Shown: in pieces, positions 23,967 to 34,375 of the stretch
How positions within the stretch are numbered: position 1 is the first letter of the stretch
Layout: every line of letters begins with the position of its first letter
Source: Apostichopus californicus
Taxonomy: Eukaryota > Echinodermata > Holothuroidea > Aspidochirotida > Stichopodidae
Direction of reading: 5' to 3'
Assembly (NCBI GenBank): GCA_020650975.1
Contig: JAIPMN010002181.1
Span: forward strand, 3,662 to 39,247
Length of the DNA: 35,586 bases
Notes under the pieces: model-generated
Databases searched by the model: none
Told to the model about the DNA's origin: nothing
Seen by the model: only the letters and a program-made list of their open reading frames with translations
Translations under genes and position numbers: made by a program

Positions 23967-23998
23967 CATGGAGCTATAATCTCGTTTATAGCTCCATG
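23967..23998. repeat. Perfect 13-bp inverted repeat (hairpin)
   Basis: CATGGAGCTATAA, a 6-base spacer, then TTATAGCTCCATG. The 13-bp stem is perfect. It is isolated from other features; no terminator context applies in this eukaryotic sequence. Confidence 0.85.
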
Positions 23999-25353
23999 CT
24001 CTCACTGGATTGGATGTTCCAGAAAAGACAGATCAAATACAGTCTTTTCTTTTATGTGCCAAAAGTATTTTTAATTGAGCATTGTTTAATATCAAAACAG
24101 GAAGAAATAATCTATAGTTTCCGACCTATATATTGACATATGATACTTAATATCTATGATTCCAAGTTTAATACGTAAAACTATAAAGTGCAGTTTTATT
24201 GAACGAGGAGAGATTTGAAGTTGTGTGATCATTTTGCACTGTTGACACTCCTATCATGAGAGGTACAGAATTATACTGCCGATTTTCAAGGACACTCTTA
24301 AGTTTTGAATTAAAATGCTGGAAGTCAGACTATATCTATAGCTGGCATTTTCATATTTGTATAGAATTCGGCTATGTAAAGATGATATTGCAATTTTTGT
24401 AATTGAATGGGTTATAATGCAGGTAAAAAATATGGCCTACTTTTTTGCAATGTAAAAAAAATGTCAAAGCTTCAGAATGGCATTTCATTACCATAATTTT
24501 CACAATTCTACTTTGTTTTGTCAAATTACCCAAGGGGAATCGCATAGTTGAAGAGAGCTTTTACCATAGACATGTATTGATTGCATGCTCTGAATATCAC
24601 TTACCTTGAGACCTGCTTCAGATGCAAATACAATCTTTTAGCTAGTTTTTACCAATGTGAAATTTTTACAATTTACTACTTATAGAGAAGAGTTAAAAGT
24701 CTTCTTGAAAACTCCTCAGAGATGACCTCTTGTTCTTTTACAGGCTGTTGTACATCTGATGACCAGACTATGGGATTATCCCCAAAACATGCAACAGATT
24801 AATAGGATACTGAGTGATTGATACAGGTGATGTTTATCTTGAAATCAGGGTCCTTGCTGACTTGAGAAACTTCACCAAAACTTTAAAACCAATGAGATTC
24901 CACAGGATTGAAAATTACCCTTAAATTAGTTGCAACACTTGCGAGTGGTAGATTTGGAAGGAGGAGTAAGTGGGCATTGCCCCCCTGCAGTAGGTCAGTG
25001 GGTGGGGGGGCAGTGATACAATGTTAACAACGTTTGTAAGCTAGGTTGATTTGAGTGCATTTGTAGAGTGGAGGCTGGTAAAGAGAGGAGTGAATTAAAT
25101 ATAAAAGTTCCAAAGGTTTAAAATTTCTAAAGGTTTATTGTCTGGTATGTGAAGTTAACTTGGAGTATAAACTTAACCCCTCCCATAATTGATGCCAAGT
25201 ACACACTGGTGGCCCTTCAATTTCATGCACCCACATACCACATATTTTACAGCATACGTAACACCTGAATCAAGAATCATGAGAGGAGGTTAGGCTATAT
25301 GTACCACGTATGTTATGGGCGTAGTATCCTATTATAAGCTTTAAAAGATAAAA

Positions 25354-26030
25354 CTGTTAGTTGCGATGTAAACTAACTATAGAAAAGGTAGAAGTGGGGT
25401 GGGAACGTAAACTAACAGAGAGTAGAGTTACGTAACAAAAAAACACACGCCCCACTAGGGGCTCGCAGCTTACAAAGTACGCTACAAAAGTGAAGCCCCA
25501 ACACTTAGAAATAGTGACCAAGTAACGAAAAAGACAACGAAAAAGACAGTATAACAGACAAAAACATGTATACAAATAAGTAAGATACCGCCCATCCGCC
25601 CCAGTGCGGAAACGAACGAAGCAGTTTCGCGGAACTGCTACCTGGGAAAATAAAGCTACGCTACTCAAAAACGAACACATGGGTGTGGGTCGCACACTAA
25701 AAACAGCCCCCAAATTCCCTCCCTTTATAAGAAAAGGATACTTATCAGGCTGTAAAAGACTGAAGAACATTCTGAAATCCCAAAGGATGTATAGAAGGTA
25801 AAAATCCAATGTATCCGGGCAATTTTCGTAAGATTTGCTATCCACTACGAAAACGCATGTGTAGACACTTTGGATGGTAGAATGAGAAGGGCAATGACCG
25901 GAGGAGCCGGTCGTTGAGGGTGCACAGTGTTAAAAGATTACCAGGGCATACTAGACACGGTAGAATGAGGTGCTAAGGTTGTGAGGAGACAGGTAAGCGA
26001 GGAGCGAAGTAAATCTGTTAGTTGCGATGT
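25354..26030 (-). mobile_element. Insertion-like segment bounded by a 16-bp direct repeat (unclassified)
   Basis: CTGTTAGTTGCGATGT occurs exactly at 25354-25369 and 26015-26030. The 645 bases between are richer in CG dinucleotides than the surroundings. On the minus strand there is a TATAAAGGGAGGG promoter-like motif (complement near 25725-25737) and an open frame of 162 codons (25845-25357) with no recognised domain, which I do not call a gene. The segment could be a solo LTR-like unit or a retroposed piece with a long target-site duplication. There is no poly(A) tail and no TG..CA ends directly inside the repeats. Strand is assigned only from the TATA motif. Confidence 0.5.
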
Positions 26031-26600
26031 TGTATATATGAGAGAATAAATACTGTACCTAACTTCTTTGACCAGCAGGAAGGTTTCCTTCAGAAAGCAG
26101 GATGCTCCTTACAAGCTCAAGTGCTTCTCAATTTTGGAAGGAATGGAAAAAGTTGAAAAGTTATTTAAACAAGGATGTCCAGCCTACTCATCATTTGTTG
26201 TCATCTACAGCCGTTGTTATTAGTTACTAAGGAAGCAAACTATCTGTAAGAAATGTGAAGAAAGGCAAACACAAAATAAGCAGAGGAATTTTAATACATA
26301 CAATACTCTACATTGTGTAAATTTTACAACTAACATATGACAGAAAAGTGAAATAAAATTTTATGGAAGATTTTGATTTTGTTGAAGAAATGGATGGAAA
26401 AGGAAGATTTATAATAAGACAACAAGTTCCAACTCTTACACAAAAATAAGAGATTACGTGCAAATTACTGAGCACTTATTCTAACCATATGAGCAAATAA
26501 TGACCCAAACTGAGCAGTAAGTTGGACCTGATCCTAAACTTTCCTGACACCCCGAATGGCTCCATACTCAACTAAGGCATTACAGATAACTTTTGAGGAA

Positions 26601-26700
26601 ATAAAGTTTCATTACTGGGGAACATGCACTTAAATTTGCTTTTCTTTCAAATAAAGTTTCATTACTGGGGAACATGCACTTAAATTTGCTTTTCTTTCAA
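26601..26700. repeat. Exact 50-bp tandem duplication
   Basis: The 50-base unit beginning ATAAAGTTTCATTACTGGGG and ending TTTCTTTCAA is present twice head-to-tail with no difference, so the duplication is either very recent or an assembly artefact. Confidence 0.97.
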
Positions 26701-27020
26701 GCATAATGACCTTAAATGATCTCTATATTACCTTTAACTTGACGATATTCAGCATTCCAAAAGTGGCTACTCCCAAAAATTTCAATTATGAACCTCTTGC
26801 AACATTTGAACCAAATGACTCAACCTTTATATTGAGCAGCATCCTAAATTCTTGTACTCAAAGCAGAGATCAGCTTTTGTCATTTTAAAATTGAAAAAGT
26901 TGAACCCATAGAATGATGCAAAGGCCAGCTTTACCTTTACTTTTATTAACCTCAAACTACCAGGAAGTTCTTACCCACAAATTCCAAACTTTACAAGGTT
27001 TGAACATTTACGAGTGACAG

Positions 27021-27158
27021 GCTTACCCATCTCCTGACAACCTCAGCACTCTTGTTCTACAATGTCTAGAGTGTACTGGTAACCTTTTACTACCGTGCAC
27101 CCTCTATGACCTAACCCGGTCGGCCAATGACCCCCAATCTCATTCTACCACCCAAAGT
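27021..27158 (+). repeat. Diverged copy, in opposite orientation, of part of the 25.4-26.0 kb segment
   Basis: GCTTACC..TCTCCT, ACAACCT.AGCAC, TTCTAC..TGTCTAG, ACTGGTAA.CTTTTA, GTGCACCCTC and TCATTCTACCA.CCAAAGTG appear here in the same order as on the complement of 25865-25998. Similarity is roughly three quarters by eye. The two therefore belong to one repeat family and form an inverted pair about 1 kb apart. Confidence 0.7.
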
Positions 27159-27262
27159 GCTCAGAACGTTTGGTTTGTCAACTCTTAATTTTTATCTACT
27201 CGATTAGTCCGGTGCTGCCAGAAACCACAAACTCCTGTCCATACCCTATCCCACCATTCCCT

Positions 27263-27290
27263 CCCCCCTCCCCCTCCCCCTCCCCCCTCC
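27263..27290 (-). other. G-quadruplex-type tract (G-rich on minus strand)
   Basis: On the plus strand there are runs of 6, 5, 5 and 6 C separated by single T. The minus strand therefore has four G runs with one-base loops, an arrangement known to favour very stable G-quadruplexes. Confidence 0.8.
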
Positions 27291-28292
27291 CACCATTTCC
27301 ATTCTTCAACTTCCACCATTCTTCCTTCTTTATAGTCAACTACTATATATGGCAATTATAAGTTCAATTTACGAAAGCATTGGTTAGCAGGGCAGTGGTA
27401 GGACATTATAAGCATGATGCAGGCACTTGAAATCTAAGTACTGCACAAATACACCATGCACTCAGTACATACTGTATACTACATGTAGATCTGTATATAA
27501 AGTCAATGCACTCATCCATAGCCAAGTAGCACAATATAGAAATATCTATTAAGTGTGCTCTTAACCATTTGAATTGTAGTGGAACTATAGAGTCACCTTC
27601 AGGTTGTGAATTAGTACTCAAAGTCAACATTCTATGAATACTTCAGGTTTTATGCTGTAAATACACCCACAACAGGTAAAAGCTCAATTAACCAGAAAAC
27701 CAAACAAGCTTTGCAACAGATCAGAGCCCCAGTATAATAACTACTGTGTACAATTACACAGCTATTTATTTGATCTGGTACGTGCACTTCTCAGTGGGTT
27801 TTTACCCCAGAGCTGGGAGAGCATGCACTGTATATGGATGCAGTTTTGTACTTCCACATACACCCTCAATTTAAAGATTTCTTGCCATCACTGCACTTTT
27901 ATAGATTATTCTTACGATAGAAACCCGGCACACAGATAATTAAGGTTATTAAATTGGTTAAATATACTACCCAGCTCAACCCCATGTGTTACAAAACAGT
28001 ATATTAAATAAATAAAACCAACTTGTGAAGTATTTGTCCATAAATTATTGATTGAATGTGCTTTAAGACTGTGCGGTGTAAGGTTTTAAGCTACAGAAAT
28101 AGAAAGTAATTAGTGTACTACATTAACTACAATGTATTCCTCCAAAGAAAGACGAACCAACTAAATCTGTAAATCATTCAGGGTCTTAGTTTCCAGAGCT
28201 CACAGTTAATGGACATAGCATGTTGTTCAGGATGTAACTTTGGGACACTGAAAGCACAACAATATTGCAAGGCAAATTGTTGAGGATTTCTT

Positions 28293-28316
28293 GGGGGAGG
28301 GGGAGGGGGGAGGGGG
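28293..28316 (+). other. G-quadruplex-type tract (G-rich on plus strand)
   Basis: Runs of 5, 5, 6 and 5 G are separated by single A. It has the same one-base-loop design as the tract at 27263-27290, but on the opposite strand. Confidence 0.8.
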
Positions 28317-28410
28317 TTGTCCCATGGAAAAACCAGGCCCTTTGGTTGTTTTGGTTACAAGTCCAAACAGCAAACTTGGTCGTCCAAAAAAATAAAGTAA
28401 AAAAAAAATA

Positions 28411-28556
28411 CCAATATATACACTGTAGGAGAGATGTGTAGTTGGTGAATAGAACAGCAATATGTAGACTGTAGGAGAGATGTGAAGGTTTGGTGAATAG
28501 AACACCAATATGTACACTGTAGGAGAGATGTGTAGGTTTGGTGACTAAAACACCAA
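28411..28556. repeat. 46-48-bp minisatellite, three copies
   Basis: CAATAT.TA.ACTGTAGGAG followed by AGATGTG.AGGTTTGGTGA starts near 28412, 28458 and 28506. Spacing is 46, then 48. The 48-bp spacing gives a repetitive 16-residue frame on the minus strand that should not be taken for a gene. Confidence 0.9.
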
Positions 28557-31500
28557 CTATGTGGGTGATACCAATTTTTCATTTTTTACCTATTTGGGAT
28601 ATTTAGTTACAATTTAAAATGTAATCTGAATTTTATGTTTAAACAAAAAGTTGTCCACCAGACAACGTTCACAGCTGATTTTGGTTTTAACTAAACAGAA
28701 ATTTGGACATCTCGGATGACTGGACTGGTCATTAATAATTTGCACGAAATGTAATGTCTGTGAGTACAGCTACATACTGTATTTATAACTCAATATTACC
28801 TGGATGCCATTTTACAATCACTGTTTCAACACAACATGGTTTCTCATCCTATACACTGACTATGTATTTATAACTTCAGAGATAAACGTCACATCTTATG
28901 ATCTATAGGCTACAGAATAATTTCCACTTTTGATTCCATCATGTTTAGTAATGATTGTTACAGTCTACCTAATGTGATCTCAACCATAGCCATCAAATGT
29001 AACACATGCAATGCTGTAACCTTATCATCAAATGGTAGATTAACCATCTGGCATCCATCATCCTTATCCTATTTATTACACAAAGTAAGCTGTTATTGAA
29101 AGCAAAATCAATTGCTGCAATTATGCATGTATACTGAGCTGTAGTCACATGGTCGAAACAACTGTGTTACCATGGTGACCATCAAACATCCACTTACTTT
29201 AATTGTTGCCAAGTAAAACCTGAAGGGCACACACATTAGCTATATAGTGTTCCAATATATAGCAATATATAACATTCTCATTGCCTCCCCCTCACCTCCT
29301 ATCTTCCCCTTTCCTGCCATTCAAAATGTTCCCCCCCCCCAACCCCATTGGAATAAAAACAAGTCCATATTCTTGTTAAAATTTGGTCACATGTCAAACC
29401 AACCCTACGATTGAATCAAAATTTCTCACTGCACACGAAGGTCAGGCAAAGTTTAAAAGGATTTAAGCAAACCTAACCATAGATCACGGATCTTTGTAAT
29501 AGAGATATCTGTGTTGTGCAACTATCCCAAACAGCTGCCAAGAAAAACTATTACATTTGAGAGATTTACTTCACAGAATTTATGCTGTGAAAGCTTGATC
29601 AAGTCTAAACATACATCATCATATTGCAAGCCAAATCTGCTAAACGATTGTAAATGTTTTCTTAATTATTAAAATGTTTAATCCTGTAAATACATCTAGA
29701 GATGTTTCGTATTATTAACATTGAACTAATATTGGCACTGGGCTTCAGTGACAACATTCACGTTGAAAATATGAAACAGATATAACAGTAAAATATAAAA
29801 ACATAAAAATAGTAAAATAGTAATGATACCTCGTAGTGGTACTATGACACCTAACAACGTTCACAAAATGGCAGCCCGCTGGCACATATTTTTAATTCTA
29901 AATGTAAACAGTCCAAAACTGTCCTCATATATTATTTGGAAAGTTGTTTATCAGAAAGATTTACAGAATATCGCATAAACTTTGAAAGGAATTGTGGTTG
30001 ATTTTACTTAGGTCTCCTAAATATATATACAACACAATTGAACAATGGTTCAATAGCATATGTATGTTATTCCATAAATTTGGTCTGCCTCATGTACTGG
30101 ACGTTTCTTGTTCTGACAATGTGCCTTAACTAAAATTAGTGCAGCATGCACATGCATTGAAATTTGATATTGAAATAAATGTAATTCTAATTGTCTCTTA
30201 AAGTCCAATAAGTACTATTTTTTTTATCAGAACTACACGTGACAATTGAAATATTTCTCTCAATTTAATGTGCACCCCCCCCCCACCCATCCCACTTCAA
30301 AATGTCTGGCAATACCACTCCCTAGGACTATGTACAAAATGTCGATATTCTGACTACATCGATAATTCAGTATGCACACAGTACACGAAGGCGTGCTGTC
30401 AGATTTGTCCCCAAACTCTCTTAAACTTGTCACCTTAAAAAGTCACAAGAATAATTACATCCCTGTGAAATCTAGCATACTTCTCACATTTTGCCAGATT
30501 AGACTGTATAACTAGTAGCATCTATTTTAGACTCTTGAATTTTCATGAGACACTCAGTTATTACCTGAAGGTGACAATTCACACAGAAAGGGGAGAGGGG
30601 GGGGTGGATAAAAAGCTGAAGGCAATATAACACATACTGTATATCGGCTATTGATGGGAAAATCAAGGGTTGACTTTATCCTTCAAGAATAATTCCATAA
30701 AAATATCATATGTATGTCAAATTTAGTAAAAACCTAATTTCAAGAGCATGCAGATAATACTGGACATGTTGACACATCAAAATGGTAGGTTTTGGACGAT
30801 AGAGAAATTGAACAGTGACTCAGAAGTTATCAGTTTTAGCAGAATGGATGGGTGGCAATACTGTGCATGATTTAGGTGGAGACATGTAAGAGCAATACCT
30901 CTGGCTATGGTTGTGCAATTTTCAAAGATGGCCGACAATTATCCAACAAAATTGAAACATTCAGTGTAATTCCTGGTACAGTAAAATGAATTAACTCTGA
31001 AAGTCTGAACTCTGTTTAATTGATGCCTGGATAAATTGCTCATTTAAAGCTTCTCAGTTCAAACCTGATTGCTACTATTTTAATATTGTCATAGAGAAAT
31101 CTCTCCCACACTTTTTTTTTTCTTGCTGTCCAATAAACATGTACAATGAAAGGTTGAATGTACCTTTACATATCATAAAACATGTTACTTGAGACTGACC
31201 ATAAGGTGAAAGTTTAATTACATTTCCCTATTGATTTCTGGGTTATATACACTGAGGAGCTGGCCTAATTTTACAACTGTTTGCTATATAATCTGTAGAC
31301 CAGCCATATGGGTTGAATAGCCTCTGAATAGTGCGAGGTGGAGTGTGAGGCTTTACATCCATTCCCCCCCCCCCCTTGCCCATCCCCCATCCCTCAAACA
31401 TGCCCACTTGACCTTACACTAAATTCAAACATAGGTTATTAACACAATCATGTATTTAGACCTAATTTAAAGTGTAAAATGTTGCCTGGAACTGCACCAT

Positions 31501-32065
31501 TTGATGGCTATATCATTCACGGGGGAGGTCTAGTGTTTAAATTTAACTCCCACTGGAAGTAGAAGATGGATCCAAGTCATAACTAACAGTTGTGAAGTAG
31601 AACAGGTAAGTGAGGGAGCAAAGTAAACTTAATTATTTGACAGAATTTTATTTCATCTTGGTTTAATAACAAAAGTCTGTACCTAGACAGCAAGCCAATC
31701 AAATCACCTAGAGAGTCTCACCTATGCCACCTGTCTGCGGAATGAAAATAGGGGGCGGGAGAACGGGGGGGGGTAGCCACCTAAACCTTTATTTTATCAA
31801 ATGAGGATACAGAGATGACAACAGAATAGCAAACTACAACTCTTGGATTACAATTTGAAGTGATTTTTTTAGTTCAATTCTGTGAGTACATGTACAGTGG
31901 CGTCTTAATTGCTACCTATAATAATATATATGATAAAGCTTTTTTTTACGACCGAAGAAGAAATATCTACTGGCATACATATATGTGTACAACTAAGATA
32001 ACCGCAACTTGCTCATACACATGCTGCGGTATCAGCAAGATTTCTGTATTATACTGGTATAATAA

Positions 32066-32088
32066 TTTTTTTTTTTTTTTTTTTTTTT
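32066..32088. repeat. Poly(T) run of 23
   Basis: Uninterrupted T run. Sequence on its right side does not look like a SINE or processed transcript, so it is listed only as a homopolymer. A poly(A) run of similar kind lies near 32442-32458. Confidence 0.9.
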
Positions 32089-34061
32089 AACGCACTGGCA
32101 AAATACAAACTTGAGCATATATTCAAATCCAGTTACTCTTATAAATTTTGACTGTCATGGAAATGTCTGCCCAAGGAGGGTTCTGCCACATATAAGGCTG
32201 CTAAGTGTACTGTAAGATAGGTATAATGTCCTCATTCATACATAATTTATCACTATTGAAGCCTTCTGGGAATGCATACAGCACTCACATAATTTAACCA
32301 CTTGAAGCAGACGCAAGTGAATATTAAATTCATTCAAATGTTACATGGAATGATTTGGCTGGCACTTGTCTGTAGGGACCTCTAAAGTGATATTTGAAAA
32401 GTTTCGGCTGGATTTGATGAAAACCACTATTCATTACTTTAAAAAAAAAAAAAAAAAATTCTTTTTAGTTTTATGCAAGGCTCACATGTCTGTAAAGAAT
32501 CATTCAAACCCAAGTTTTTCATACATGCATGGGAAAGCTACAATAAGGCTATCAAGGTTCTCTTTTAAACACAAGGTTCTTAATTATAATTTAACTGTTA
32601 CACAACTTGATAACAATTAGAGATGCTTACATCAATATTTATAAGGACCTTTATACTGTACAGTGTATGGCAGTGCTCAAACTATATGTGACTCTCTAGC
32701 ATTCTAGCATATTCAGTAGACTAATATATCAGTATGTGTCCCACCTTTTGTCTTCCTTGAAATAAACTTACTTTTTAGATTGAAGAATGTAATAGCAGGC
32801 CGACTGTTTGTCTAAGAATTATGAGCTGGAGCTGGTCAATGTGAAAATTAGTAAAACGTTCCGATCACAAGTTTTAACAATATTGGTTATTAAAGTAGTG
32901 TGGGTATAGCCTCATGTTAGAGTAAACTTGATATCACGACAATTATGCTTCAATATGCCGGTAAAAAGTTATAGCTGTGAAGAGGATGTTGAAAGGCGAA
33001 ATGAATGTAAAAGATAATAGCTATCCCTAATTGTTTCATGATTTAGTTGGCACGTTTATACTTTGGTTCCTTAAATTTGCAGCATTTGAGGAATTTTTAT
33101 AAGAATACAAAAACTTTGCATGAAACGCCTCGTAATCACAACAAAGAGCGAAAAGACAACTGTCATTTTACACTATTTTATTCCTTTTTAGGACTGAAAC
33201 AAGTTACCAATACCGTACCACGTTTAACACATACTGTTTCGATCACAAGAACAAGGACTGCATGTACACAAATCAAACTTCAAACTATATTAATTTTTTG
33301 GAATAGTTGCATCCTCAAATATTTCATGGACTCATACCAAACTGGTTGAGATCTTCTTGTACTCCACTTGGTGAGCGTATACCTATAGTTTCAGAAAGAA
33401 AACCTTTCCAAATCAATTGAGATACCATGTTCAAAGTACCCTTACCATATCCAATACTGGTGGTTAGGTAAATTCCTTGACCTAACAGGTCAAGCAAGGA
33501 TATCAACAAAGATGGTCAGACAGATAAAAATTTATTTTGGATATGTCAGCTACAATCAAATTTTCAGCTCTGTGTAATATTGTCCCACATGTATACAACT
33601 TTAATATTACAACCAACTATAAAGTAATATTTTATCAACAACTTCCCCATTATTTGAATATCAAAGAAGAGAAAGTTTACAGTGAATTAAGTTGATAATG
33701 AAAAGCAAGCAATAAAGACAATATACCCTATAAAACTGAACAGTGACCCATTCACCAATGCACACAGTGGAATTAAGTTAAGTCGGAGAAGGACCTTGTC
33801 TGTTTGACCTATTCACTAAAAACAAAGCTGCTCATTAATAACATCATTCATTAACTGATGTACATGGCAAGTAAACCAGTTTAAATATTCTTGGATATTT
33901 ATTGCACATTAATGAATTAACCGACTGCAACCACGGCAGACAGCCCCCCGTGCGGTTATAAACCGTCCCTTACCAGCAGTAACAAATGATGTGCCCCTCT
34001 AAAATGCTATCAGTTACCCTCATGTTCAGTAGAACTATAACTATTATCAAACTAATTAAAT

Positions 34062-34375
34062 CAGGGCTTGAAAAACTCTGTGCAGCTTCAACAATATTTG
34101 CATCAGAAATGAGCTTACTGTACAGTATTAAGAGGAAATGTATTGAGGTGGACAGTTTTTACAAATGATCGTGTGGATAGATCCTGTTTCAAATGTCTCA
34201 CATTGGAGAAAATCCTCAAATGGTGCCCTTTGAAAATTGCCTTGATGCCATTTTTAAAGTTGAAAAAATTGCTGAGCACTGTGTCTCATCATTTCAATGA
34301 AAATCCACTTGGGACAATTTCTAACTTGCCCTAAAAGATTGCCTTGCGCCCCTGGATCTGTTAATTCGGGCTCTG
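34062..34375. mobile_element. Possible degraded hAT-type MITE (314 bp)
   Basis: The left end CAGGGCTTGAA and the reverse complement of the right end, CAGAGCCCGAA, match at 8 of 11. The 8-base flanks (AATTAAAT and ATGTAAAG) agree at only 5 of 8, so any target-site duplication has decayed. There is no transposase ORF. Short terminal repeats starting CAGGG are common in hAT non-autonomous elements; the call remains tentative. Confidence 0.42.

Noticed and set aside
25357..25845. 162-codon open frame on the minus strand
   Set aside because: It coincides with the insertion-like repeat, has no recognisable domain, is rich in F/L/C/Y as a non-coding frame would be, and starts in the repeat body. 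Treated as chance.
26059..26126. Possible 68-bp non-coding 5' exon on the minus strand (pyrimidine tract, GAG acceptor, TTAG|GTACAG donor)
   Set aside because: Splice-like ends of this quality occur often by chance. The phase that would join the INF2 exon has an early stop, and there is no independent support.
28227..28582. Overlapping minus-strand frames with a repeated 16-residue pattern (SIHQ..TSLLQ.TYWC)
   Set aside because: The pattern comes from a 48-bp minisatellite whose period happens to be a multiple of three.
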